A DNA stretch of 21,323 bases from Paracoccaceae bacterium (GCA_021767525.1 JAASTF010000016.1:1-21323), one strand, 5' to 3'. Shown: positions 6,931 through 15,423, counted from the first letter of the stretch. A program made the numbers and translations. Notes: generated by a model from the sequence alone, not told the origin.

Positions 6931-7232
6931 ACGCGGTGTACAATTTCCTGGGCGTCACATCCGCAACCGAAATGGCCTGGGTGATCTTTGGCCTCGCCGG
7001 GCAGCTTTTGTTCACGGCGCGATTCCTGGTTCAATGGATCGCGTCCGAGCGTGCCGGCCGCTCGACCATTCCCATCGCTTTTTGGTGGTTTTCCATCGGC
7101 GGCGGCGTGGTTCTGCTTAGTTACGCGATCTACCGGGCGGACCCGGTTTTCGTTCTGGGCCAAAGCCTGGGCGTGTTCATCTATGCGCGGAACCTTTGGC
7201 TGATCCGGCGCGAAGGCCTTGTGCGCGAATGA
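6927..7232 (+). CDS. Small LAB_N-domain membrane protein (lipid-A-disaccharide-synthase N-terminal-like)
   Basis: This 101-residue product contains about three membrane helices and the LAB_N hallmarks: WVIFGLAGQLLFTARFLVQWIASERA, then IPIAFWWFSIGGGVVLLSYAIYR, then DPVFVLGQSLGVFIYARNLWLI. Stand-alone LAB_N proteins commonly sit between a GT2 polyprenyl-phosphate glycosyltransferase and a GT39 transferase, as here. They are thought to assist membrane attachment or flipping of the charged carrier; that role is inference. The ATG at 6927 overlaps the GT2 stop. The in-frame open region extends much further upstream but only as a shadow of the GT2 gene. The stop overlaps the GT39 start (ATGA). Confidence 0.87.
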   Translation: MNAVYNFLGVTSATEMAWVIFGLAGQLLFTARFLVQWIASERAGRSTIPIAFWWFSIGGGVVLLSYAIYRADPVFVLGQSLGVFIYARNLWLIRREGLVRE

Positions 7233-8614
7233 GCGACCGCCTGACCATGGACCTGATTGTCGGTGGCGTCACGGCGATCCGCCTGCTGGTGCTTGCCGTC
7301 ACCCCGACCGATCTTTTCTTTGACGAGGCGCAATACTGGGCCTGGAGCCGCGATTTCGACTGGGGGTATTTTTCCAAACCGCCGCTGATTGCCTGGATCA
7401 TCGGCGCGACAACCGGGCTGGCTGGCAGCGACGCGGCATTCTGGGTGCGGGCGCCGGCGCCGATCTTTCACGGGCTGACGGCACTGATACTTGCCGGGTG
7501 GATCGGGCAAATCCATCGCCCCGCCGCGCCTTGGGTCGCGGCGACATACCTGGCCATGCCGATTCTTGCGGTCGGGTCGTGGATGATTTCGACCGATACG
7601 ATAATGGCGCCTTTCCTTGCCGCCGCCTTGTGGAGCTGGTGGCGATCGCTGGAAACGCGGAAATGGCAGTTTGCGGCGCTTGCGGGCGGCCTGGCCGGCG
7701 TTGCGATGATGGCGAAATATGCGGGTGTGTATTTCTGGCTTGCCGTCGCGGTGTCGATGCTGTTTTCGCGGCTGCGCCCCACGCCCGGCGCGCTGGCCGC
7801 GGCTGGTATCGCCTGTCTTGTCGTGATCGCGCCGAACCTGCTGTGGAATGCGGGCAACGGTCTTGTGACCTTTGCCCACACCGCCGACAACGCCCAAGTC
7901 GGGCGCGACATGGCGATGAACTGGCCCGGGTTGGCGTCGTTCCTCGTGGCGCAGGCGGTTGTTATCGGACCGGTCTTTTTTGTAGTCTGGCTTGGCGCGA
8001 TGGCTCGCCGTGACCTGAGCGAGATCGAAACATTCCTTCTTGCGGCCTCGGTTCCCGTTTTGCTGCTGGTCTGCGTTCAGGCCTTCATCGCCAAGGCGAA
8101 TGCCAACTGGGCCTTTGCGGCCTATCCGGCGGCGGCGGCATTCGTAGGCTTGCGCCTGTCGCGTCTGGGGCGGCCGCGCCTTTTTGCAATCGGCTTGGCC
8201 GTCAATCTTGTGCCGATCCTGGCGGTGACCGCGCTGATCGTCTGGCCGGATATCGCGCCGAAGCTGACCGACCGCTATACCGGCCGCACGGCGCTGATGA
8301 CCGAAATCCTGGCGCAGGCAAATGGCCGGCCTGTCGTGGCCGACGAACGCCAGATCCTTGCGGACCTGACCTATGCCGCCCGGCGCGATGGCGCGCCGCC
8401 GGTCTTTGCCAACGGTCGATGGGATGTGCCGCGCCACTGGTACGACATGGTCGCGCCGCAGCCCACCGACCGCGATGCGCTGCTTGTGTCCGACCGCGCG
8501 GCATTGGAATGCGCGGGCATAGCCATCGCGCCCGAGGCCACGATGCGACCCGTCCACGGCGCATATGCCGGGCGCGCGATCCACCTCTACCCTTTGCCGG
8601 CGGGCTGTTCATAA
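7229..8614 (+). CDS. GT39-family integral membrane glycosyltransferase (ArnT/PMT-like)
   Basis: This polytopic membrane protein of 461 residues has the first-loop acidic pair expected of the family, FFDEAQYWAWS (Asp32-Glu33), followed by KPPLIAWIIG, which matches the ArnT/PMT GT-C fold. About ten membrane segments follow, then a short hydrophilic C-terminal domain (from about residue 350) that would face the periplasm. Such enzymes take a sugar from a polyprenyl phosphate and add it to lipid A, core oligosaccharide or protein. With the GT2 and LAB_N genes immediately before it, a carrier-to-acceptor pathway is complete. The start at 7229 is taken because it overlaps the preceding stop in ATGA form; an upstream ATG at 7196 adds an unconvincing Arg-rich leader. 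The sugar and acceptor cannot be read from sequence. Confidence 0.9.
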   Translation: MSDRLTMDLIVGGVTAIRLLVLAVTPTDLFFDEAQYWAWSRDFDWGYFSKPPLIAWIIGATTGLAGSDAAFWVRAPAPIFHGLTALILAGWIGQIHRPAAPWVAATYLAMPILAVGSWMISTDTIMAPFLAAALWSWWRSLETRKWQFAALAGGLAGVAMMAKYAGVYFWLAVAVSMLFSRLRPTPGALAAAGIACLVVIAPNLLWNAGNGLVTFAHTADNAQVGRDMAMNWPGLASFLVAQAVVIGPVFFVVWLGAMARRDLSEIETFLLAASVPVLLLVCVQAFIAKANANWAFAAYPAAAAFVGLRLSRLGRPRLFAIGLAVNLVPILAVTALIVWPDIAPKLTDRYTGRTALMTEILAQANGRPVVADERQILADLTYAARRDGAPPVFANGRWDVPRHWYDMVAPQPTDRDALLVSDRAALECAGIAIAPEATMRPVHGAYAGRAIHLYPLPAGCS

Positions 8615-8687
8615 GGCCGCCCTGTCGCATCGCTTTCTGTTTCAAACCACGATAAGTAAAAAGAACGTCACGTTGGAATGTGTGGAC

Positions 8688-9359
8688 ATGAGAATTCTTC
8701 TTATCGAAGACGACAGGGAAACCGCGTCATACGTGGTGTCGGGATTTCAGGAAGAAGGTCACACGATCCGGCATGCTCAGGACGGGTCCGAGGGGTTTCT
8801 GGCCGCGCTGGACGACGATTACGACATCATGATCGTCGACCGGATGATCCCAAAGCTGGATGGTTTGTCGCTGGTCAAAGCGCTGCGCGATGCCGGGACC
8901 AAGACCCCGGTCCTGTTTCTCAGCGCACTGACATCGATCCGGGATCGCGTCGATGGCCTGCAGGGCGGCGGCGACGATTACCTTTCCAAGCCATTCGCCT
9001 TTGCCGAGCTTTCGGCGCGCGCCCAGGCCCTGGCCAGGCGGCCCGCCCTGGCGATCGAAGAAACCGAGCTGCGCGTGTCCGATCTTGTCGTCGATGTCCT
9101 GAGCCACAAGGTCACCCGTGCCGGCCGGGAAATCCGACTGCAACCGCGCGAATACCGCTTGCTGTGCTACCTGATGCGCAACGCGGACAGGGTCGTGACG
9201 CGCACGATGCTGTTGGAATCGGTATGGGACATCAATTTCGATCCGCGCACCAATGTCGTGGAAACGCAAATCAGCCGTCTGCGCGAAAAGATCGACAAAC
9301 CTTACGACACCCCGCTGATCCACACGATCCGCGGCTCGGGCTATCGCATTCATGGATAG
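8688..9359 (+). CDS. OmpR/PhoB-family response regulator
   Basis: This 223-residue protein has an N-terminal receiver domain with acidic pair Asp8-Asp9, phospho-acceptor Asp51 in MIVDRMIPKLDG, the conserved Ser in LFLSALT and the Lys in DYLSKPFAF. The C-terminal half is a winged-helix DNA-binding domain containing LQPREYRLLCYLMRN, RTMLLESVWDINFDPRTNVVETQISRLREKID and IHTIRGSGYRI. The start at 8688 is the ATG directly before RILLIEDD, with GGAA about ten bases upstream; a longer frame from 8565 lacks family similarity. It follows the GT39 gene after 73 bases and overlaps the kinase gene. It most likely controls this operon in response to envelope conditions, as PmrA or PhoP do for lipid A modification genes elsewhere. 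Confidence 0.93.
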   Translation: MRILLIEDDRETASYVVSGFQEEGHTIRHAQDGSEGFLAALDDDYDIMIVDRMIPKLDGLSLVKALRDAGTKTPVLFLSALTSIRDRVDGLQGGGDDYLSKPFAFAELSARAQALARRPALAIEETELRVSDLVVDVLSHKVTRAGREIRLQPREYRLLCYLMRNADRVVTRTMLLESVWDINFDPRTNVVETQISRLREKIDKPYDTPLIHTIRGSGYRIHG

Positions 9360-10731
9360 GCCACGCCCGACCGCTCGCTGGTTCGGCCGGACCAGCCGCC
9401 GGCTATCGCTGCAATACTCTGTGCTTTACATGGGGTTGGTGCTGCTGGACTTTCTGTTCGCCTACTTCCTGTCCCTTTCCGAGATGCGCGAATGGGCCCA
9501 GGAAAAGATGCAGGAAGACGCGGCGCGGCTGCAAACCATCTACGACCAGGGCGCGGACGACCTGCTTGGTGAAACGGTTGACGCATTGTCGCGTCTGGAT
9601 ATCGACCGCACCACGATTTACGCGCTGTTCGACGAAACCGGCGGGCCCGTGATCGGGCCGCTTGCCGCGATCCCGGACGCGTCGTCGGGAACGCTGGTTT
9701 CGGCCACCGTGCTGGGCCTGTCGCTTGATCCGCATGAAGAGGTCGACGCCTATTGGGTGCAGATCGACCGGATCGGCCCCTGGACCTTGGTGCAAGCCAC
9801 CAGCGACGAGGTGATCCACGAACTGCTCGAGGCGCTTGTGGCAGCGCTTTTGCTGGGGTTCTTCCTGCTTCTCGGGCTGGGGTATTTCCTGGGCAACCGG
9901 GTCGGGCGACTTACCGAAGACCGGGTGGCCCAGATTTCCGATGTTCTTGGGCGCGCGGCCTCGGGCGATCTTGCAGCGCGGATAAACCCGCGGGATCGGG
10001 CCGCCGACGATCTTGGGCAGATCGAAGGCGGAATCGACGATGCGCTGGCCAAGATCGAGGCGCTGATGGCCGCGCAGCGGCAAGTCACGGTCGATGTCGC
10101 GCACGACCTGCGCTCGCCCATGCAGCGGTTGCGTCAGCGCCTTGAACGTCTGGCGCCGTCGCCTGATTTCGATGACGAGAAAGCCGCCGGACTGGCCTCG
10201 ATCGACCAGATCGAACATACGTTCAACGCCCTTCTGACGATCGCGGACCTTGAAAACAGCCAGGCCGCGTTCGACAAAGAAGTGGTGCCGCTGACGAATA
10301 TCCTGGACGATCTGCGCGACCTTTATGAAGAGGCGGCCGAGGCAGCAGGCCTTGGTTTCCGGGTCGCGATTTCGGCCCCGGGCTTGACGGTCCTTGGAAA
10401 CCGCAGCCTGATTTTGCAGATGCTGGGCAATCTGGTGGAAAACTCGATCAAGTATTGTCCGCCAGGGGCAGAGATCGTGGTTTCGGCGCAAACGGATGGC
10501 GCGCAACTGGTGCTAGAGGTGCGGGACACCGGGCCCGGCATGGCAGAAGAGTTCATTCCCCATGCCTGCGACCGCTTTTCACGCGAAGACCTGTCGCGCC
10601 ACATCCACGGCAATGGTTTGGGCCTTGCCATCGTTCACGCAATCGCCAAGGGCCACGGGGCCACCGTTTCGCTTCGCAACCTGTCACAAGGCTTGTGTGT
10701 CACGATAAGCGGCCTGTCGCAGACGGCGTAA
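9352..10731 (+). CDS. HAMP-domain sensor histidine kinase partner of the upstream regulator
   Basis: The 459-residue kinase has one membrane helix near residues 22-42, a periplasmic region of about 118 residues without a domain I recognise, and a second helix near 161-183. These are followed by a HAMP linker and a DHp domain whose H-box reads VDVAHDLRSPMQRLRQRLE, with phospho-acceptor His251. The ATP-binding domain shows the N-box (LGNLVENSIKYCPPG, Asn near 364), the G1 box (DTGPGM, Asp392), and an F/G2 region (CDRFSR...HGNGLGLAIVHAIAKGHG). All catalytic residues look intact. The gene overlaps the regulator by 8 bases, so the two are cotranscribed. The signal sensed is not evident. Acidic residues occur in the periplasmic part, which might suit cation or peptide sensing, but no clear patch was defined. 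Confidence 0.92.
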   Translation: MDRPRPTARWFGRTSRRLSLQYSVLYMGLVLLDFLFAYFLSLSEMREWAQEKMQEDAARLQTIYDQGADDLLGETVDALSRLDIDRTTIYALFDETGGPVIGPLAAIPDASSGTLVSATVLGLSLDPHEEVDAYWVQIDRIGPWTLVQATSDEVIHELLEALVAALLLGFFLLLGLGYFLGNRVGRLTEDRVAQISDVLGRAASGDLAARINPRDRAADDLGQIEGGIDDALAKIEALMAAQRQVTVDVAHDLRSPMQRLRQRLERLAPSPDFDDEKAAGLASIDQIEHTFNALLTIADLENSQAAFDKEVVPLTNILDDLRDLYEEAAEAAGLGFRVAISAPGLTVLGNRSLILQMLGNLVENSIKYCPPGAEIVVSAQTDGAQLVLEVRDTGPGMAEEFIPHACDRFSREDLSRHIHGNGLGLAIVHAIAKGHGATVSLRNLSQGLCVTISGLSQTA

Positions 10732-10866
10732 TCGGTCAAAGCCCGGTCCAAGCGGCAGGGCCTTCGCCGGGCCCCGAAAAGCTGTTGGCCGCGGCATGCG
10801 CATGGGGCCAGGGCCGTGCAGCGCCGTGATGAACCGGGGGGCCTTCTCATCCCCGTCGGCGGCCCC

Positions 10867-11766
10867 TTATTGCAGCCGCTTTTCCATCTCGGCCTCAAGC
10901 TGGCGGGCGAATTTCGCCGGTGCCACGGGCAAGGCGCGCCCGCGCATCTGCCCCAACAGCAAACGCCCCCGTGGCACATCGACCTCGGCCAAGGGACGGT
11001 GCGCCAATCCGTTTTGGCGCTGCGGGTCCAGACCGACGGGTATCTGAAAGCCGATGGCATCCTCTTCGATCACGTAATGGCGGATCAGTTCGAAGGATTC
11101 GGTTTCCAGCACCGGGGCCAAGGGCAGGTTCTTGCGCGTCGCCCCGATCTCCAGAAGATGTCGTACGCCATAGGCCGCCGAGGGCAGAACCAGTTTTCGA
11201 TGAAGGCAATCGCGCAGGCGCAACTCGGGTCTTTGCGCCAGCGGATCATCTGCGCGGAACACCGCGTGCACCGGCTGCGGCAACTGATACAGCACGTCGA
11301 AATCGACCATGTGCACCGGCTCGAACACAAGGGCCAGGTCGCTTTGAAAGGTCGTCAGGTCCTGTTCCGCCTGCACGCGGTCGCGCACATTGACCGAAAA
11401 CGTGACGCCGGGATGTTCGTCGCGATAAGCGGCGATCTGACTGGGCAGGAAATAGGGCAACAGCGCCTGCGAACAGGCGATGGACACATGTCCGCGCCGT
11501 TCACCGCTTAAATCGGCGACCTGGGCCTGCACGCGCGCCAGGTCGCTGCGCTGCGCGCGGATATGCTGCATCAGCAGCTCGCCCGCTGGGTTCAACCTCA
11601 TGCCACGGGGCAGCCTTTCGAAGATCGGGCATCCGAACTCTTCTTCGAAGGCCTGGATCCGCCTGTTCAATGCCGAGGCGGTCAGGTTGCTTTCTTCGGC
11701 GGCGCGCCGGATCGATCCGGCACGCGCAACGGCCTCGATCAGGATGAATGTGGTTAAATGTCTGAT
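10867..11766 (-). CDS. LysR-family transcriptional regulator, apparently initiating at ATC
   Basis: The reading frame encodes a complete LysR protein of about 299 residues. The N-terminal winged helix-turn-helix reads RHLTTFILIEAVARAGSIRRAAEE, then SALNRRIQAFEEEFG, with an effector-binding domain to the C-terminus. The frame is closed by a TAG four codons before the AAA-ATC pair, and no ATG, GTG or TTG lies between that stop and the helix-turn-helix; the first is TTG at codon 33, inside the recognition helix. An ATC codon at 11764-11766 sits exactly where LysR proteins have Met and is preceded by AGAGG at 7-base spacing. It is therefore either a non-standard start or a mutated one. The gene is divergent from the ABC importer operon, which it probably regulates. 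Confidence 0.85.
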   Translation of the reverse strand: MRHLTTFILIEAVARAGSIRRAAEESNLTASALNRRIQAFEEEFGCPIFERLPRGMRLNPAGELLMQHIRAQRSDLARVQAQVADLSGERRGHVSIACSQALLPYFLPSQIAAYRDEHPGVTFSVNVRDRVQAEQDLTTFQSDLALVFEPVHMVDFDVLYQLPQPVHAVFRADDPLAQRPELRLRDCLHRKLVLPSAAYGVRHLLEIGATRKNLPLAPVLETESFELIRHYVIEEDAIGFQIPVGLDPQRQNGLAHRPLAEVDVPRGRLLLGQMRGRALPVAPAKFARQLEAEMEKRLQ

Positions 11767-11902
11767 TTTCCGACCTCTTGGCTAAATGGTGCAAAAAACG
11801 CAACGCATACATGAATTCTTAGCATTGGAAGTGTGCACCGCAATGACGAATGATCGCGTTAGTCGATAAATGACTTTTTACTTACAGCGGGGAAAATGCG
11901 TG
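11767..11902. promoter_or_regulatory. Divergent control region between the LysR gene and the ABC importer operon
   Basis: These 136 bases separate two divergent genes and are clearly more AT-rich than the flanks, so both promoters and the LysR sites should be here. Two dyads are visible: GGTGCA (11788-11793) with TGCACC (11834-11839), and AGTC (11861-11864) with GACT (11872-11875). The binding-protein gene has GGGGA at 11889-11893. I could not assign -35/-10 boxes with confidence. Confidence 0.5.
11774..11778 (-). promoter_or_regulatory. Shine-Dalgarno AGAGG that marks the unusual LysR start
   Basis: AGAGG on the minus strand is seven bases before ATC (11764-11766), the codon that aligns with the normal LysR initiator. 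Its good position is the main sign that translation is meant to start there even though the codon is not ATG, GTG or TTG. Confidence 0.5.
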
Positions 11903-13516
11903 ATGACCGGAACCACGACGCGGAGAGACTTTCTGAAAATGGGTGCCGCGGGCGCCTCTGTTCTTCCTTTCCTGAAAGCCATGCCTGCAAGCGCGCAAGG
12001 CGCCGACACGATGGTGGTGGTGATCGGGCAGACGATCAATTCCCTGGACCTGCACCGCACCGGCACAAGCCGCGCGGCCTATCAGGTTGGAATCAACTGC
12101 TATGACCGCCTGGTGAGTTTCGGCACGAAAGAGGCGATCGGCGGCGGCTATTCCTACGATTATTCCAAGATCGAGCCCGAGCTGGCCGAAAGCTGGACGG
12201 TGTCCGACGATGGCATGACCCTGACGTTCAAGCTGAAACCCAACGCCCGGTTCTGGGACGGTCGCAAGGTGACCGCGCAGGATGTCAAATGGTCCTTTGA
12301 CCGCGCCGTGACGGTCGGCGGCTTTCCCACGGTCCAGATGAAGGCCGGCGGATTGGAACGCCCCGATCAGTTCATCGCCGAGGATGAAGATACATTCGTG
12401 ATCAAGCTGGATCGCCCGTCGAAACTGACGATCCCCGACCTGGCGGTTCCCGTGCCTTATGTCATCAACTCGGTCGAGGTTCAGCAGAACGCCGCCGCGG
12501 ACGACCCCTGGGGCCTGGAATACCTGCACACCACGCCCGCTGGCTCGGGCGCTTACAAGGTGCTGCGCTGGGCACCGGGCGAGCAACTGGTCTACGAGCG
12601 CAACGACGATTGGGCCGGCGGCCCCCTGCCCGCGCTTAAGCGCGTGGTGATCCGCGAGGTGCCCAGCCCCGCAACACGCCGCGCCCTGGTCGAGCGGGGC
12701 GACGTTCAGATGGCATTCGGCATTCCCGACAAGGACGCGGCGGAACTGGCCGACAAGATCGATGTCTTTTCAACCCCGGTTGAAAACTGCATCCATTGCC
12801 TGTGCCCGAATTTTGCATTCGAGCCGTTCCAGGACGCCAACGTGCGCAAGGCCATCGCCTATGCCGTGCCCTACGAGGATATTTTCCAGACCGCCGCGTT
12901 CGGGCGTGGCCTGCCGCTGTATGGCGGTTCGGCCGAAATCCCCGAGGGCGACACTCAGTGGCCCCGCAAGACGCAGTACTACACCGATCTTGAAAAAGCG
13001 CGCGAGCTGATGGCGCAATCCGCCTATCCCGAAGGTTTCGAAGTGCCCTTGTCCATTAGCCTCGACCTGGCCTCTTGGATGGAGCCGACCGCGCTTTTGG
13101 TGCAAGAGGCATTGGGAAAGATCGGCATCAAGGTCGAGATCGAAAAGATCCCCGGCGCAAACTGGCGCACCGCCGTTCTGGTGGAAAAGCGCCTGCCGCT
13201 GCACCTTGAAAACTTTGGCGGCTGGCTGAACACGCCCGATTACTACTTCTTCTGGGCCTACAAGGATGGCCACCTGTTCAACTCGTCGAATTACCGCAAC
13301 GAGGAGATCGAACAGCTGGTCGATGACAGCCTGCACATGCCGATGGACGATCCGGCCTATGCGCCGATGATCAAGCGCATGTTCGAAATCGCGCTGGAGG
13401 ATCTGCCCCGCATTCCGCTGTATCAGCCAGCCCTGAACGTGGCGGCGAACGGCGCCGAAGGCTATGAGTTCTGGTTCCATCGCCAGCTCGATATCCGCCC
13501 AATCAGCCTGACCTGA
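11903..13516 (+). CDS. ABC importer solute-binding protein, family 5 (Dpp/Opp-like), with Tat-type signal
   Basis: This is a periplasmic binding protein of 537 residues. The N-terminus has a twin-arginine motif (TTRRDFLKM, Arg7-Arg8), a weakly hydrophobic segment and a likely cleavage site after ASA near residue 32, so export in folded form through Tat is probable. Family-5 landmarks follow: ELAESWTVSDDGMTLTFKLKPNARFWDGRKVTAQDVKWSFDRAV, and later ANVRKAIAYAVPYEDI. Family members bind peptides, nickel, glutathione or other small amides; the neighbouring hydrolases suggest a ureido or amide ligand. The ATG at 11903 is preferred over one at 11870 because GGGGA lies nine bases before it and it leads directly into the Tat signal. 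The first permease gene begins four bases after the stop. Confidence 0.93.
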   Translation: MTGTTTRRDFLKMGAAGASVLPFLKAMPASAQGADTMVVVIGQTINSLDLHRTGTSRAAYQVGINCYDRLVSFGTKEAIGGGYSYDYSKIEPELAESWTVSDDGMTLTFKLKPNARFWDGRKVTAQDVKWSFDRAVTVGGFPTVQMKAGGLERPDQFIAEDEDTFVIKLDRPSKLTIPDLAVPVPYVINSVEVQQNAAADDPWGLEYLHTTPAGSGAYKVLRWAPGEQLVYERNDDWAGGPLPALKRVVIREVPSPATRRALVERGDVQMAFGIPDKDAAELADKIDVFSTPVENCIHCLCPNFAFEPFQDANVRKAIAYAVPYEDIFQTAAFGRGLPLYGGSAEIPEGDTQWPRKTQYYTDLEKARELMAQSAYPEGFEVPLSISLDLASWMEPTALLVQEALGKIGIKVEIEKIPGANWRTAVLVEKRLPLHLENFGGWLNTPDYYFFWAYKDGHLFNSSNYRNEEIEQLVDDSLHMPMDDPAYAPMIKRMFEIALEDLPRIPLYQPALNVAANGAEGYEFWFHRQLDIRPISLT

Positions 13517-13519
13517 GCC

Positions 13520-14554
13520 ATGCTGTCTGCTTACCCAAGACTGCGCGCGGTTCTTCTGCGCTGCGCGCAGGCCATACCCGTCGTGATCGGTGTCGTCGTC
13601 ATCAGCTTTCTGCTGACGCGCGCCCTGCCCGGCGACCCGGCGGTGTATTTCGCCGGGGTCATGGCCGACGAGGCCTCGATCGAGGAAACCCGGATCGCCA
13701 TGGGCCTGGACAAGCCGATGACGCAGCAATTCGTGATCTATGTGGGCGAGTTGTTGCGCGGCGATCTTGGCATGTCGCTGACCTCGGGGCGGCCTGTGGC
13801 GACCGACCTGGCCAATCGGCTGCCCGCCTCGCTGGAATTGACGCTGACGGCGCTGATCCTGGCCAGCGCGATCGCGATACCGCTGGGAATTCTCGCCGCG
13901 ACGCGGCCGGGCACATGGGTCGATCATCTGTGCCGGGTGGTGGTCACCGCGGGCGTGTCCTTGCCGACCTTCTTTACCGGGATCGTGCTGATCTTTGTGT
14001 TCTACTACTTGCTGGGTATCGCGCCATCGCCCTTGGGCCGGCTTGATTTCATCTATATCGAACCTGACCACATCACCGGCTTTTACCTGATCGACGCCGC
14101 CCTGACGGGCGATTGGGAAACCTGGCGCGGCGCCGCCAAGCAACTGATCCTGCCGGCCGGCACGCTGGCGCTGTTCACCCTGGCACCGCTGGCCCGCATG
14201 ACACGCGCCTCGATGCTGGGGGCGCTGTCGTCCGATTTCATCCGCACCGCGCGGGCGGCTGGGCTGACCAATCGCAAGGTTCTTTACGGCTATGCCTTTC
14301 GCAACGCGCTTTTGCCGGTCGTTACCACCCTTGGCATGGTGTTTTCCTTTGCGCTGGGCGCCAACGTGCTGGTGGAAAAGGTGTTCGCCTGGCCCGGCAT
14401 CGGCTCTTACGCGGTCGAGGCGCTGGTGGTGTCTGATTACGCGGCGGTGCAGGGCTTCGTGCTGGCGATGGCGTTGCTGTTCGTTGTTCTGAACCTGGTG
14501 ATCGACCTGCTTTACACGGCGATCGATCCCCGTATCGGGTTCGAAGCATCATGA
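13520..14554 (+). CDS. ABC importer permease, DppB type
   Basis: This 344-residue inner-membrane protein has about six helices. The N-terminal helix is followed by ISFLLTRALPGDPAVYFAG, the usual DppB/OppB start. The region GDLGMSLTSGRPVATDLANRLPASLELTLTALILA and the cytoplasmic coupling loop, DFIRTARAAGLTNRKVLYGYAFRNALLPVVTTLG (the EAA-type motif), identify the family. It forms the translocation pore with the next gene product. The ATG follows the binding-protein stop by only a few bases, and the stop overlaps the second permease start as ATGA. No oddity was noticed. Confidence 0.95.
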   Translation: MLSAYPRLRAVLLRCAQAIPVVIGVVVISFLLTRALPGDPAVYFAGVMADEASIEETRIAMGLDKPMTQQFVIYVGELLRGDLGMSLTSGRPVATDLANRLPASLELTLTALILASAIAIPLGILAATRPGTWVDHLCRVVVTAGVSLPTFFTGIVLIFVFYYLLGIAPSPLGRLDFIYIEPDHITGFYLIDAALTGDWETWRGAAKQLILPAGTLALFTLAPLARMTRASMLGALSSDFIRTARAAGLTNRKVLYGYAFRNALLPVVTTLGMVFSFALGANVLVEKVFAWPGIGSYAVEALVVSDYAAVQGFVLAMALLFVVLNLVIDLLYTAIDPRIGFEAS

Positions 14555-15420
14555 CCGACGCGCCCCTGCCCCGAACCCAAGGCACCTGGGCTCACCTGGT
14601 CTATGTGTTGCGTGCGAACCCGGTCACTCTGCTGGCCTTCGGGATGTTCGCGTTCTTGATCTTTTGCGCCGTCTTCGGCCCCGCCGTTGTGCCCTATGAC
14701 CCTTTGGCCACCAATGCCGCGAAATCGCTGCAACCGCCCTCGTGGGAGCATTGGTTCGGCACCGACCAGATCGGGCGCGACGTGTTCAGCCGCGTGATCG
14801 TGGCCACTCGTCTTGACCTTATGATCTCGGTCGCGGCGGTGGCGCTGTCCTTTGTGGTCGGCTCGATCCTCGGGGCTGTTGCCGGCTATTGGGGCGGCTG
14901 GCTGGATTCGGTTCTGAACCGCTTTCTGGACACGATCATGGCCTTTCCGCTGTTCGTTCTGGCCATGGGGATCGTGGCCGCCCTGGGCAACACGATCGAA
15001 AACATCATCTACGCCACCGCCATCATCAACACGCCGTTCTACGCGCGGCTGGTGCGGGCCGAGGTCAATATCAGGCGCAACGCAGGCTTTGCGCAGGCGG
15101 CCAAACTGTGCGGCAATTCCGATCTCCGGGTGTTGGCCTTCCATATCTTTCCCAACGCGCTACCGCCTATGATGGTGCAGGTGTCGCTGAACCTGGGCTG
15201 GGCGATCCTGAACGCCGCCGGGCTGTCCTTTATCGGGCTGGGCGTGCGTCCGCCGACGCCGGAATGGGGCATCATGGTCGCCGAGGGTGCGAATTTCATC
15301 GTCTCGGGCGAATGGTGGCTGGCCGTCTTTCCCGGGCTTTGGCTGATGCTGGCGGTCTTTACCTTCAACCTTCTGGGCGACGGTCTGCGCGACATCGTGG
15401 ACCCCCGCAAAAGGACGTAG
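14551..15420 (+). CDS. ABC importer permease, DppC type
   Basis: This 289-residue inner-membrane protein matches DppC/OppC. It has an N-terminal helix, then WFGTDQIGRDVFSRVIVATRLDLMIS, and a coupling loop (YARLVRAEVNIRRNAGFAQAAKLCGNSDLRVLAFHIFPNALPPMMV). GLSFIGLGVRPPTPEWGIM comes near the C-terminus, the standard family block. The protein ends LLGDGLRDIVDPRKRT, also characteristic. It pairs with the preceding permease. It starts within the stop of that gene and is followed after three bases by the ATPase gene. Confidence 0.95.
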   Translation: MTDAPLPRTQGTWAHLVYVLRANPVTLLAFGMFAFLIFCAVFGPAVVPYDPLATNAAKSLQPPSWEHWFGTDQIGRDVFSRVIVATRLDLMISVAAVALSFVVGSILGAVAGYWGGWLDSVLNRFLDTIMAFPLFVLAMGIVAALGNTIENIIYATAIINTPFYARLVRAEVNIRRNAGFAQAAKLCGNSDLRVLAFHIFPNALPPMMVQVSLNLGWAILNAAGLSFIGLGVRPPTPEWGIMVAEGANFIVSGEWWLAVFPGLWLMLAVFTFNLLGDGLRDIVDPRKRT

Positions 15421-15423
15421 CGA

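Noticed and set aside
7181..8584. Long minus-strand open frame opposite the GT39 gene
   Set aside because: Its His/Arg/Gln-rich composition is typical of antisense shadows in GC-rich genomes. The GT39 frame has clear motifs.
10758..10774. GGGCC/GGCCC hairpin after the histidine kinase gene as a terminator
   Set aside because: The stem is only five base pairs and no T-run follows on either strand. In such GC-rich DNA it is expected by chance.
12770..14143. Minus-strand open frame across the binding protein and first permease
   Set aside because: It spans two well-defined genes on the other strand and has shadow-like composition.
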